Below, piece after piece: positions 1-9,600 of a stretch of DNA of 16,607 bases. Made by a program: the position numbers and the translations under genes. Origin of the DNA: Stereum hirsutum FP-91666 SS1 (Eukaryota > Basidiomycota > Agaricomycetes > Russulales > Stereaceae); assembly GCF_000264905.1 (NCBI RefSeq), contig NW_006763141.1:1719949-1736555 (forward strand), read 5' to 3'. Positions within the stretch are counted from its first letter, which is position 1. Each line of letters opens with the position of its first letter. The notes beneath the pieces were generated by a model that saw only the letters and a list, made by a program, of their open reading frames with translations, ran no database searches and was not told where the DNA came from.

Positions 1-194
1 ACCTAACCTAACCTAACCTAACCTAACCTAACCTAACCTAACCTAACCTAACCTAACCTAACCTAACCTAACCTAACCTAACCTAACCTAACCTAACCTA
101 ACCTAACCTAACCTAACCTAACCTAACCTAACCTAACCTAACCTAACCTAACCTAACCTAACCTAACCTAACCTAACCTAACCTAACCTAACCT
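1..194. repeat. Telomeric repeat array, 5-bp unit CCTAA/TTAGG
   Basis: An uninterrupted tandem array of a 5-bp unit fills the first 194 bases (about 38.8 copies) with no visible variant. It breaks at position 195, where the next expected A is a T. The C-rich strand reads 5'->3' from the window start, so the chromosome end lies to the left and the G-rich strand TTAGG runs outward, as at a true left telomere. TTAGG is best known from arthropods, and most filamentous fungi have the 6-bp TTAGGG. The genes next to it are nevertheless fungal in style, so I read this as a fungal telomere with a shortened unit. Because the unit is 5 bp, every reading frame on either strand meets a stop within 15 nt (TAG on the G-rich strand, TAA on the C-rich strand). 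Confidence 0.97.
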
Positions 195-516
195 TTTGGA
201 AAACGAGAGGAACGACGGTGGCGCTGGCCGCCTCGACGTAGGTGGCCGGGAGGAAGACTTGCTGTTCGAAGGAGGAGTGGGTGAGCCGGAGGGCGTGTAC
301 GACGTTGGCTGCGTTTTCGTCTTCAAAGTAGGCGTCTTGGAAGGGGCGGAATTTGTTGAGCCACTCGAGGAATACAGCGATGGCGTCGAGCCGTCGCTTT
401 TTGACTTGGCTGCGAGTTCGGATGAGGCGAGGGGGAACGATCCGAGGTGGGACACGTTTGGCGGTCTTGCGGTCGGATGGACCCTCCGTTCGTTTGGATG
501 ACTGAGGAAGAGACAT
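178..516 (-). CDS. Unknown protein gene truncated by the telomere
   Basis: This minus-strand frame starts at an ATG (514-516) and runs 112 codons to a TAG that lies inside the telomeric array. The last four residues (VRLG) and the stop are encoded by TTAGG repeats, so the natural C-terminus is missing: the chromosome was broken and capped inside this gene. The protein begins MSLPQSSKRTEG, has a basic stretch (SQVKKRRLDA) that could be a nuclear localisation signal, and continues into a helical-looking segment (FLEWLNKFRPFQDAYFEDEN). The frame stays open upstream to about 648 without another ATG, so an upstream exon is possible. I do not recognise the family. The palindrome at 661-678 lies 145 bp upstream of the ATG. 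It may be a decayed remnant rather than a working gene. Confidence 0.5.
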   Translation of the reverse strand: MSLPQSSKRTEGPSDRKTAKRVPPRIVPPRLIRTRSQVKKRRLDAIAVFLEWLNKFRPFQDAYFEDENAANVVHALRLTHSSFEQQVFLPATYVEAASATVVPLVFQKVRLG

Positions 517-1235
517 GACGAGAAAGGCCGCGTCGAGATCGAGGAGGTACACCGGCACCGCCAGCGTCCTACGTGGCGCGAAGGTGTGAGCGAGAGAGGA
601 GGAGGAACTAGAGGACGTGAAGGCGTGTACGCGCGTCGATGACGTCACGGGCGCCTAAAGCAGCTCACGCGTGAGCTGGTCAGACCCGGGGACGTGGCTC
701 AGCATCGAGTGGGTGGTTTTTAATGCGAAAACAATCATGGAGAGTCGAACCGGGGCCTTTTGGACTCTGTGACTGGACGTATACGGCTGGTGGGCTGTGT
801 GTTCTTACGCTTAGCGCAGGAGCTCAAGCGGGCGTTGCGGAAACTCGAGTGTTTTTGGGCTGTGCGGTGGACTTGGTACGGTGACACGCTGTCATGGTAG
901 GACTGGGCGGAGAATGTATTATCATGGCTATTGTATGACAATTCGTAAAGCGAGAAGCACGACGAGCAGGAGCAGCAAGAAAGTAGGTTAGACGAGAGGT
1001 GAGTACGATAAGAGAGCTACGAGGACGACGGACGGACGGACGAGCGAGAACGAGAGAAGGAAACGGTACGGGAGCATAAGGGGCGGAGGAACAATGTATG
1101 CGAGGGGAGTAGGAGCGAGGAGGACTGCAGACAGAGAAGCATATGAACAAGAAGTAGGGGGATATGAACGAAGGATGCGAAAACAAAGCGAAACGAAACA
1201 AAAAAAAACCCCCCAGCATAGCCATCCATCGAGCT
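517..1235. other. Intergenic region upstream of the telomere-cut gene
   Basis: About 720 bp lie between two minus-strand genes. The region contains the palindrome at 661-678 (listed separately). Around 1000-1230 it is strongly purine-rich on this strand, that is pyrimidine-rich on the minus strand, as expected for a fungal promoter or 5' UTR serving the gene to the left. A short minus-strand ATG frame (925 down to 824, 33 codons) could be an upstream exon or uORF, but nothing confirms it. Longer open frames here start with non-ATG codons and have low-complexity Ser/Pro/Arg content. I see no RNA gene. Confidence 0.5.
661..678. promoter_or_regulatory. Palindrome copy 1 (AGCTCACGCGTGAGCT core)
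   Basis: This is a perfect 18-bp palindrome, CAGCTCACGCGTGAGCTG, whose inner 16 bp (662-677) recur exactly at 4692 and 15593. It lies 145 bp upstream of the ATG at 516 and just outside the open frame that reaches 648. The central ACGCGT matches the MluI cell-cycle box bound by Mbp1-type APSES factors in ascomycete yeasts (established knowledge). Whether that applies here is inference. A 6-bp stem with a CGCG loop could also form in single-stranded DNA or RNA. Confidence 0.75.
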
Positions 1236-4200
1236 CTAAGACGAGACCTTGCGCTTCTTGGTGGGTGGTCCTCCATCTGGGGAACCAGGTTCATCTTGCC
1301 GTGGCCTGTTGGAGGCGAGGATGTGTCTCCAACCGTTGGCGGTCTTCACCCACTTGAGGGCCTCCTTGTCGAAGCTGAGGACGATCGAGACGCGCTCACC
1401 CTCGAAGTGGAGGTTGTAGTGGGTGATGGAGCGCGAGGGGAAGAACAAGACCTGGCCCGGCCTGAGGTCGATGACAAGCCCGAGCTCATGGAGGACGAGT
1501 TGGCCACCTTTGAAGGTGGCCAGGGTGGTGACGGCGCAGGGACCAAAGTCGTTGTCATCGACATGACCGTCGGTGGCGACGCGGAGGTTGAGATGGAAAC
1601 CGGTGAAGGGCGACGTGGGTGAGGGCCTGTCCATCGGCTGGATGTCGACGTATCCGCGGAACTGCTTCACCTGGTGTGGCAGATGGGCGAAAGCCTGTTG
1701 GGATCGATGAGTATCTGCGGGCTCTGGAGGAGAAAGGAGCTTACTTTGGCCGCTACATCCTGAAAGATGGGCTCGAGGGCGTTCGCGAGCAGAGAGTGCG
1801 CCCATAAGTGCTTCTTCATTTCGGCGGTGGGACCGGGCAAACGTTGGGACTCGTTATCACCACGCGCAGAGGCACTGGTGATGTCGATGGGGTGCTGATC
1901 TCGTGGCGCGTCCTCTCCCTGTGGGTGCATAAACGTCAGGGTTAGGAGGATGTGGATGGTAGGCGAAGAGAGAACAGACTCACGGACTTGCCGAACCGAT
2001 TGAGGGTGTGGAAGTTGTAAGTGCCGTACGTGTAACCCTCTTCTTTCGAAGAGGACTTCGTGATGCCGCCGGGAAAGAGGAGCTCGATGGTGCTGGTGAT
2101 GCGCTTGAGCCGTTCCGGAGTCGCGGAGGGGAGTTGGGTGCAATACAGCATGCCGTAGTTACCCTCCGCGTCCTCGACGAGGAGATCGGAGCTGTGTAGG
2201 ATGCTCAGTTTACGGCACCTGCAGGTGGAGAGGGCAAGATAGGACGTACCCATTGAGCATGTCCGCCGATATGTTGATGAAGGAGTCGTGTTTGCGGGTT
2301 CCGTCGGGTAGGAAGTGGTGATCTCGCACCTTGGAGAAAGGGTGAGCGCGAGCGTGCTCTGAGGTGGACGACGTTCACTCACATATTCTTCCAGCTCCGG
2401 GACATCGTTCACCGTCTTCGCCTGCTCGGCAAGCGGCCTGTGGAACTCCGTCCATGCCTGGCGCCGTGGCTTTGGCATTCCACGCGTCGGACTGCCCTTC
2501 GCCTTGATCTCGTGGGGCCAGACGACCTTCTGCGGCGTGGACTGAGGGGGAGCGGGTTGGCTGGGGGCGGTGGAGACGGCCGTTGGAACGGGGGAGACCA
2601 CGAGGGGGGTGCATTCTTCCCAAAATGACGAACGGGGAGGCAGTTTGAAACCCCTGTGAGCGTTGGGAGTCAGATTGACGAGGGTGAAGAGTGTGCTAAG
2701 GGCGATAACGTACTCGTGTGCAATGGTGGCCAGGACTTGGTCCGTCTTGGCGTAGTCTGAGAAGTGGACGGCTTCGTGGGTGCCGTCCGCATGAGGGACG
2801 TTGAGGAAAAACACTGACCCCGCGGGGTGGTCCTCGATGAGCCGCTTCAGACAGGGGATGAGCAGGTTGACGAAGAGGTAGTGCTCCGGGGTGCCTGTGT
2901 GGTGTCGGGTGAGTGACCGAGGCGCGAATACGTTGAGAGGAAGGACTGACCCTCGGGCAATCGCGTCAGGGTCCAACTCATGCTCTGGGTATCTTCGGCG
3001 GTGCTGGGGTGATTCAGGTTGAAGTGGGAGCCGAGTCCGAACGCGGCGATGAGGACGAGTAGGTAGAAGGTTCCTGTGGGAGGTCGTGAGTGAGGGTGCG
3101 TACGTCACGAAAATGTAGAGACGAACCGGCATGGGCGTGGATGAGGAGCTTGAGCCCCTTGTTGTTGTATCGCTGGAACTTGGATACATCGAGTTTGTGG
3201 TTTTTCGCGACGGCGGCGGTCGGGAGGGGCGGGTCTTTGGGGTTGGCGGCCCGGTGCTGCTTTTTCTCCCTGTACGTGGGGTCAGCTCAGCGGAGCAGGA
3301 AGGGAGAACGAGGAGGGAAGAAAAGACTTACAGGTCCACCCACAGCGAGAACTCGATAAAGGTGACGAAGTTGAGGAATGTGACCACGCCTATGGCACGC
3401 TCGGAGTCGTTGCATTTCTGGAATGCTTCTCGCAGGCTGTTCGAAGGGGGTTTAAACTTGAGCGCTGGAAAGGTGTCGAGAGACATGAGATGGGTTGCGG
3501 ACGTTCGCGAGGTAAATCCAAGGCCTACCGTATTGTCTTTCTATCTTGGACAGGGAGGACACGACGCTGTCGAGCTCGCTCATGCTGTTTTCGATGCCCC
3601 AGATGAGCTCGACCAGCAGGCATGACGCCTCTTGCGTCAACGCCCTGTATCTGGTGACGGGCCTCCACCCCACCTTTTGCCCGTTGGTCCTGGTTTGGAG
3701 AGGCGCGGGGGCTGGGAGGATCGCGTCGTCGTCGATGTAATCTTCGTCGTCGTCGTCCTCGGGGACGTAGTCGTCGTCGTCGTCTGCGGGGGGGATGTTA
3801 TTTTCGGCGTTGACGCGCTCCTCGAGCGCCCTCCTGCTGGCTCGCGGGTTGGTCCTATCCCGCGTGCTATTGCGCATGCAGGACCTGTTGGAAGGCCTGG
3901 CGGGGTCTCCGTTCTGTCCTCCGCCTCTCACTTGGCCACTGGAAGCGACGGTGGGCTGGCTGGTGGAGCTGTGGCCGGTGCGGGCGCCCTGGGAGTTTCC
4001 CAACGGAAAGGCGTCAGCGTTTGGGCTTTCGCTGTTCGGGTCCATGGTGCTTACCTTCGACCTGACGGCGTTCGGGGACGCCTCTTCCGAAATCGGGTGC
4101 AAGGCGCTTTTGGGCAGAAGGCAGGAGGAGGTGCCGGACGATGAGCGGTTGACGAGGGTGGAGGCTTCCGAGTAGACGGAGCTGTCCCTGGATGACGGAC

Positions 4201-4465
4201 GATTGACGATGGTGGACGTCGCGGAAGAGAAAGAGGCCTTCCTGGAGGCTTGAGAACGCGTGACGCGTGTTGTCTGGACGGAGCGGGGAGGGGTTTGGGG
4301 TGCTAGACTGGGAGAACGGGACGCCAGTCGGATTTCATCCAGATTTTGCGCGAGGGTCGCGTGAACCTCATCTCTCAATGAGATATCTTCATCCTCGGGC
4401 TCAGCGAGGGCCAAAGTCGCCAACAAGAACTCGAGCTGCGTCTCCGAGAGCCGGAGCAGCGCCAT
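1236..4465 (-). CDS. TET/JBP-like 2OG-Fe(II) oxygenase domain protein
   Basis: An 11-exon model gives about 880 aa. Introns are 3989-4054, 3465-3528, 3270-3331, 3074-3126, 2895-2950, 2654-2713, 2330-2382, 2192-2249, 1919-1983 and 1695-1744. The phases all agree, and the sum is a whole number of codons ending in TAG at 1236. The start is ATG 4465 (MALLRLSETQ), preceded on the minus strand by a pyrimidine-rich leader. An N-terminal Ser-rich region and an acidic run (about 3730-3790) lead to a conserved-looking middle part. The last exon holds a double-stranded beta-helix signature: H772-x-D774 as iron ligands, GGQLVLHELG and LRPGQVLFF strands, distal H820, and R829 for 2-oxoglutarate. It ends with PTKKRKV (about 872-878), almost the SV40 nuclear localisation signal. 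Fungal TET/JBP enzymes oxidise 5-methylcytosine. Substrate here is inferred, and another 2OG family is possible. Confidence 0.72.
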
Positions 4466-4960
4466 ACGGGAAACGAGAGTGAGATAAAATAAGAAGAAGA
4501 ACAAAAGAGTGCGAGATGAGCCCCGACGCGTGCAGAAGATGACTGAGGGAGAGAGTCTAATCGACCTAACACCAAGGATCACCCGCACCGCAGGCGACTT
4601 GGTTGTGGTAGAGAGGAGAGGCCAGTCGGTGCGGGGAGAGAGCTGGCGGGCGCGACGAACATCCGGACATTGCCGTGATTACGTAATGGGCAGCTCACGC
4701 GTGAGCTCAAGGCGCTCTCTTCCTCTGTGGCCCCTCTCTCGACGCTGGCTTTGGCTCTCTGTCCGTCTGGGCTTGGACTCGGTCTACGCATGGCCGGGAG
4801 CGGTGCTCCTGGTCCATGTGCGACGATAGTGAACGAAAAATGTCGGTACCTGAGATCGGCCGATCGGCGCGGGCGGGTTCGACTTGTCTTGGGTTCGACT
4901 TGACTTTGGACTTGGACGATTTGACTCGGTCTGCGGGCTTTGAGATCTAGGGGGTGAAAT
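4466..4960. promoter_or_regulatory. Divergent promoter between oxygenase gene and AT-hook gene
   Basis: This 495-bp spacer separates two genes transcribed away from each other (ATG 4465 on the minus strand, ATG 4961 on the plus strand). The stretch next to 4465 is purine-rich on this strand (about 4470-4510) and so forms a CT-rich leader for the minus gene. The palindrome at 4692-4707 lies almost at the midpoint, 227 bp from one ATG and 253 bp from the other, so it could serve both genes. I see no clear TATA box and no other gene in the spacer. Confidence 0.55.
4692..4707. promoter_or_regulatory. Palindrome copy 2 (AGCTCACGCGTGAGCT)
   Basis: This is an exact 16-bp match to the core of the palindrome at 661-678, preceded by the same GC-rich lead-in (GGCAGCTCACGC here). 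On the right it extends into CTCAAG instead of CTG, so the symmetry stops at 16 bp. It sits in the middle of a divergent promoter. Confidence 0.75.
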
Positions 4961-6362
4961 ATGGTTCTGAGGGCTAGGTTAAAAGGCTGGGGTGGTGGAG
5001 GGTGGTATCGCTGTCGTACCTGCATGGATCCCCCGGATAACTTCTTGGGCGAGTTGTGTTTTCCCTCACCACCGAAAGGTCCGGTGAGCGAGGAGGATAA
5101 TGGAAGGCGTTATGTGTTGAAGCCTGTCATGGACATGGACGGTGCGTGTCTCGTCGGGCTCAACGTCTGCTTGTGCGTCTGACGGGTGAATAGCCGTGTT
5201 GGAAGCTGAGGAACTAGGTACACCTCCGAATGTGGCGACCGATACACCAGAGGCTTTGTGCGTGGCTTTTCGAAAGGTCCGAGAGGCCCGACGGACGGTG
5301 GAACTGGAGGATGAGGTAGAGGAGGACTTGGATCTTGGCGAGGATGAGGGTGACGGGGCTCGTCTGTGGGTTAGAGAGAGCTTAGAGCTATGTGGCAAGG
5401 TGGGGAATAGGTTGAGGCGTTTGAGGGAGAGGGGTGAGGCGAAGATCGAAGGGAGGGACTACGAGATGCCGACGAAGGAGGAGAAGAGGGTGGAGGCGTT
5501 CCGATGGAAGGTGAGGACTCGTTGGATGAGGGATTGGTTGGTAGGGGCGAAGCAGGAGATCATGGAGGATGAAGAGAGGAGCGAGGAGTTGAGGCCGTTG
5601 TGGTTGGGAGCGTACGAGCGGTGCGTGATAAAGAGGATGGACAAGGCGGAGGAAGCGAGGGTGATCCGGTTCGTGGACGCTTTCCCAGGCAGGGATGAGA
5701 AGGACTGGCCGGTGGAGAACGCTTCGACGATGGATGTGGCGAAGCATCGGTTAGCGACGGTGCTGGGCCACGAGATGCTGGGGTTGAATGAGGATGGGAA
5801 ATGGGGAAAGGAGAAGGAGAAGGAGATTGTGGAGCGTTGTAGGAGTGCGATGACGGGGTGGGATGCGCGTGAGGTGCTGCAGGACGAAGAGTTGGGAGCG
5901 AAATGGTCGAAGGTGGTGGGAGACGGGGGCGTATGGGATGTGTTGGATTCGGACGACAGTACGGCGACTGAGCTGTCGGAGGTGGACCCGGAGGAAGGGC
6001 TAGAGGGAGGAAGACATTCGGAGTACGGCTACCCTTACTCGGTGAGTCTGTGATCGGTTCTTGTGGGGCGGTGTTTGACGCATCAGCAGCTGCAGGGGTT
6101 AGAATGGGATGAGGTGTTCACGCTGAGGGAGACTGTTCGGGCGGACGGCGAGAAGGTGGAGGAGAATGTAGGCGAGGAAGTAGGCTCGCGGAAGAGAAAG
6201 GCGCAGAAACGGCAGGGTGATGAGGCTACTGGGGTGATGGGAAGGCCGAGGAAAGGGGACGTGTATGACGAACTCGGTTTTCGTCGTGGTGGGAGCAGGA
6301 GTCGAAGGAAAAGGGCTAAGGTGGTGTCGGCGGCGGAAGTGGTGAGTCAAGAGTACGATTAG
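4961..6362 (+). CDS. Unknown charged nuclear-type protein with AT-hook
   Basis: The three-exon model is 4961-5141, 5194-6041 and 6087-6362, giving 434 aa. Both introns (52 and 45 nt) have GTGCGT or GTGAGT donors, a TGAC branch-like site and TAG/CAG acceptors, and both joins keep frame. The first exon has an ATG and encodes a Trp/Gly-rich start with three cysteines (C18-x2-C21-x11-C33), too few to call a known zinc finger. The centre is rich in Glu, Arg and Trp and looks helical. The C-terminal exon carries a basic cluster SRKRKAQKR, an AT-hook core GRPRK (residues 395-399) and a second basic cluster SRSRRKRAK, which suggests a DNA-binding nuclear protein. I do not recognise the family. It is convergent with the helicase gene and divergent from the oxygenase gene. 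Confidence 0.65.
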
Positions 6363-6508
6363 CCTGGTTGGGATTTCGTGAGGTATTACCAGAATGGCGC
6401 CGTGTTCAGATCTCATGAATCAGAAACGTCGATAGAGCGAGAAAGCGGCGCTCCGTTAAAATGTGTTTTCTTTCATGCGCGATGCAGTTCACGCAGCACA
6501 CAGATGAG

Positions 6509-6630
6509 GAACGCGTAAGGATGTTTGTTTGCACACGTCTACATGAGCCTTTACACGAGTCTACGCTAGCCGTTGCATGAGCCTAAGTGAACCGGTACCC
6601 GCGTCTAAGCAGGCGTTCCACGCGTCTACT
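6509..6630. repeat. Diverged 22-bp tandem repeat in convergent spacer
   Basis: The spacer between the convergent AT-hook and helicase genes contains about five degenerate units of 22 bp. A GTCTA/GCCTA motif recurs at 6537, 6559, 6581, 6603 and 6624 (steps of 22, 22, 22 and 21), usually preceded by an ACGCG/ACGAG-like hexamer. The unit starting near 6509 is weaker. The last unit overlaps the helicase stop codon (6626-6628), so the array lies in that gene's 3' end. The rest of the spacer, 6363-6508, shows nothing I can name. Confidence 0.5.
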
Positions 6631-9600
6631 CTATAATACCCTCTTCAAAAATCCACAGCAGGAGCTCGAGAATCCAACTTTCGCACTGATCGTCCACATT
6701 GGTGAAAGTCACCAGGAAGTTTCGATATTCGACCGCTGTCGCCCAGGCGCTGCTCAGGCCACATCGATGGGCCCATCGCTCCCGCAAGTCCTGCATCTGG
6801 TATACGGCCCACGCCATGGGCAGGAGGACGTCGAGATACGATTTTTCGCAACCTATCTGGACGTCTCCTGGGTGGAGATGCTTCTGCCCGGACGGGAGGT
6901 GGCACTTCCAGCATATGCCTTTGTGTGGCCCGGCGAAGTCGTAGCTGAGAGGTTTCGGTTTGCTCTTCCAATTGAGGAAATTGGAGGTGCGGAGGTGCGG
7001 AGTTGCGGAGTCATTCATGAGGGGGCAGGTGAGGAATAATTCGTGGCGGGCGTGTTGGGGTTGATACCGAGGAGGACGATGGTGAAGGGTGCAGATGACG
7101 CATCGGGTGCGAAGGGCGTCCATGCACGCTTGAATCCGGTTCCAACGTTCACGATCTTTCTCCTCGGCTGCATGAAGACGTTGGAGGTTGGCGAGGAGGG
7201 CTTCTTGAGGTGTGGAAATCATGCGGCCTTGGTAGCTGTCTATCGGGAACTTGGCCTGAAGACGGTACTGTTCGGGCGTGAGCGGGCTAACATCGCCTCG
7301 AAGGTCGAAGACGGTGATGTTGGTGAGGAGGGCGACTCGGCGTTGACCTGTGAGCCCATTCTGGTCCGCAATTTTGCATCGGCTGCACTTCTCATGCGCT
7401 TCGGTGCACAGAACGCCTTGACCGTCGATGTAAAAGGTGACGGCGAAGCGGAGGCAGGCCTCTTTGTGCCGATGCGCGGCATCGTGGAGGGGTCGGTATC
7501 CCTGAAGGTCGCCTTGACCTGGTTTCAGGCGAGAACCGTTCTCTTGAGACTGGATGGTGATCATGTCACAGCGAGCGACGAGATCGTCCCTTCTGCCCCC
7601 GCGATTCGTCTGTTGGTGATACGCGATGAAGCCGTCAGGTAGGGTGCCGTGGAGGACGGTGACGAGGCTGCTGTTGTCGTTTCCTTCCCCATACGCTCCG
7701 GTGGCGACTAGGATGTTGCAAATGTCCAGTATGGATTTCCAGAGATTGAGTATCTTGAGGCGTTCGATGAGGGCTTCCTCGTACGCGGCCTGGTTTGCGA
7801 CCTTTCCAGAGTAGTAGAAGTGTGCGTTGAGGACCCTGGCAAACTCGCGTCCTTCTTGGATCGTCCTGACGAAGCAGACGTGGAGCGATTGGGGTCGCTT
7901 GGGTGCCGGTATGGAGGTGATGGAGCGCTGCATGAGCCGCGGAGCGAGTTGGATGGCTTCATGAAAGTTGGCGACGTGATGGGTGTTCAGGGAGAGGCGG
8001 GGGTTGTCGGCGGAAGTGCGCCAGATGTAAGGCGAATCCGTGAGACCGAACGCAGCGGCGAGCAAAGGGACCATCTCTGGGGGCGTGGAGCCGCTCAAGA
8101 GCATGATGGTCTGGTCCTCGCGCCACCTGAGACTGTACATCCTGCGAAGCGCTGGACGGAAGTGTTCGTCGAGGAGGACACGATGGGCCTCATCGAAGCA
8201 GATCCGGAGCACCGGGACATACTCTTCGTACTTGGATATCGCCTTGCGAAAAGCGTGAGTGCGACACTGATCCGCGGAGACGATGACGAGCCTCTGATGA
8301 TAGTCGAGGGGTTTGTCCTTGGTGAGGGAGGAGTAGGTGGTGAAGCCCACGCGGAAACGAGTGAGCTTCTCCTGGTAGTCTTCGATGAGCGAGTGGAGAG
8401 GGAGAATGATGAGGGTGGCGGTGGTCTCCAGCCTGCTTAGGAAAATGGGGATGAAGCTTTTCCCGCCACCGGTGGTGAGCAAGATGATGGCGTCTTGGAC
8501 GTTCGTGCGCAGAGTCTGGACGATGTCGAATAGTTCCTGGGTCGGGATTTTGGCCTTGGGGTCTTTAACCATCGAACGGAACCAACGGGTGCACATGTCG
8601 GGAATGTCTCGAGGCTGGATCGGGCGTTGTTTCGTGTGGGGCTGCTGCGCCGGTAGTTGAACCCTCCCGCTGAGCGGGACAGAATATACCAGCGCGGGGC
8701 GTTTGGGTGCTGTTGATGGAGCGTCAGGAGTTGGGTTTGGCTGGCCATTTTTCAATGGAACGTACCATTCTCGTGGCTCTGGCCTGTGTCAGCTGGCGTG
8801 AACGGCGACCTGATCCGGTTGTGAGGGCGAGGGGCTGTTGTGAGAAGCATGCGGTGAGACGGTGGTGAGTGAGTGCAGGTGCGAAGGGGTTTACCTTCAA
8901 CGTTTGAATGGGCGTTTGCATCACGAACGGGTTGGCGCTGTTTTGAGGTGGCAGTCGAACTCTCTGTTGGGCAAAGAGTTCAGACGAGAGGGCGAAAGGA
9001 TGACGCGAGATGGTACGCACGTAGGACTGGAAGTTGGGCTCGAGCGGTTCGCTCTGGGGAGGGTTCGAAATAGGGATCTGAGGAGGAGTGAGTGACGGAG
9101 ACGGCGAGGTCAGAGTGGTGACGTACCATATTGGGATCCTTGATACAACATGTCCATTTCCTCGTCCGCTGAGAGAGTGGCATCATCGAGGGGAGCTGTG
9201 GAGGAAGAACCAGACGGGAGAACGTTTGCATGGGCTGTACCTGATTCAGTTCAGCAAACGGGGTATGCGAGAGGAGAGAAAATGAATCACCTTGCGTCGA
9301 AGGGTCCGGAGGGGGGGCGTCGGACAATGGGTCGTCATCGGCGTCTTCTTCGTCTTCTTCGTCTTCACCTCCTTCAGAGACCTCTACGTGGGAGCTCGAA
9401 TCGGATGTGTGGTCGTCTTCCATGGCTTCCTGGAGGAACTCGGGTTGAAGTTCATCGAACAGGCCCTGCGCCAGATCTGGCTGAGAGCCGTCAGTGTCGT
9501 CATGTCCTTCGTGGGATGGGTCTGAGGGGTCCGAATCTTCAGCGGCTTGACTTGCGTGGGCATTGGAGTCGACGTCGTCATGAGTGAAGTGGGTTTCGGG

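Noticed and set aside
1..194. Arthropod origin, because of the TTAGG unit
   Set aside because: Intron size, gene density and the OrsD plus RecQ subtelomeric gene are fungal. The repeat unit alone is weak evidence for the host.
735..760. tRNA T-arm-like sequence on the minus strand (GGTTCGACTC)
   Set aside because: The stem flanking the loop does not pair beyond one or two positions, and no matching acceptor stem, anticodon arm or A box lies at the right distance.
3131..4144. Long plus-strand frames (3131-3625, 3632-4144)
   Set aside because: They are antisense to well-supported exons of the oxygenase gene, and their composition is mirror low-complexity (Val/Gly runs opposite Asp runs).
980..4980. 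Interstitial telomere-like TAGGTTA at about 982 and 4973
   Set aside because: Each has fewer than two repeat units, as expected by chance.
7043..8440. Plus-strand frames opposite the helicase
   Set aside because: The minus strand carries all helicase motifs in order here. The plus frames have no domain features.
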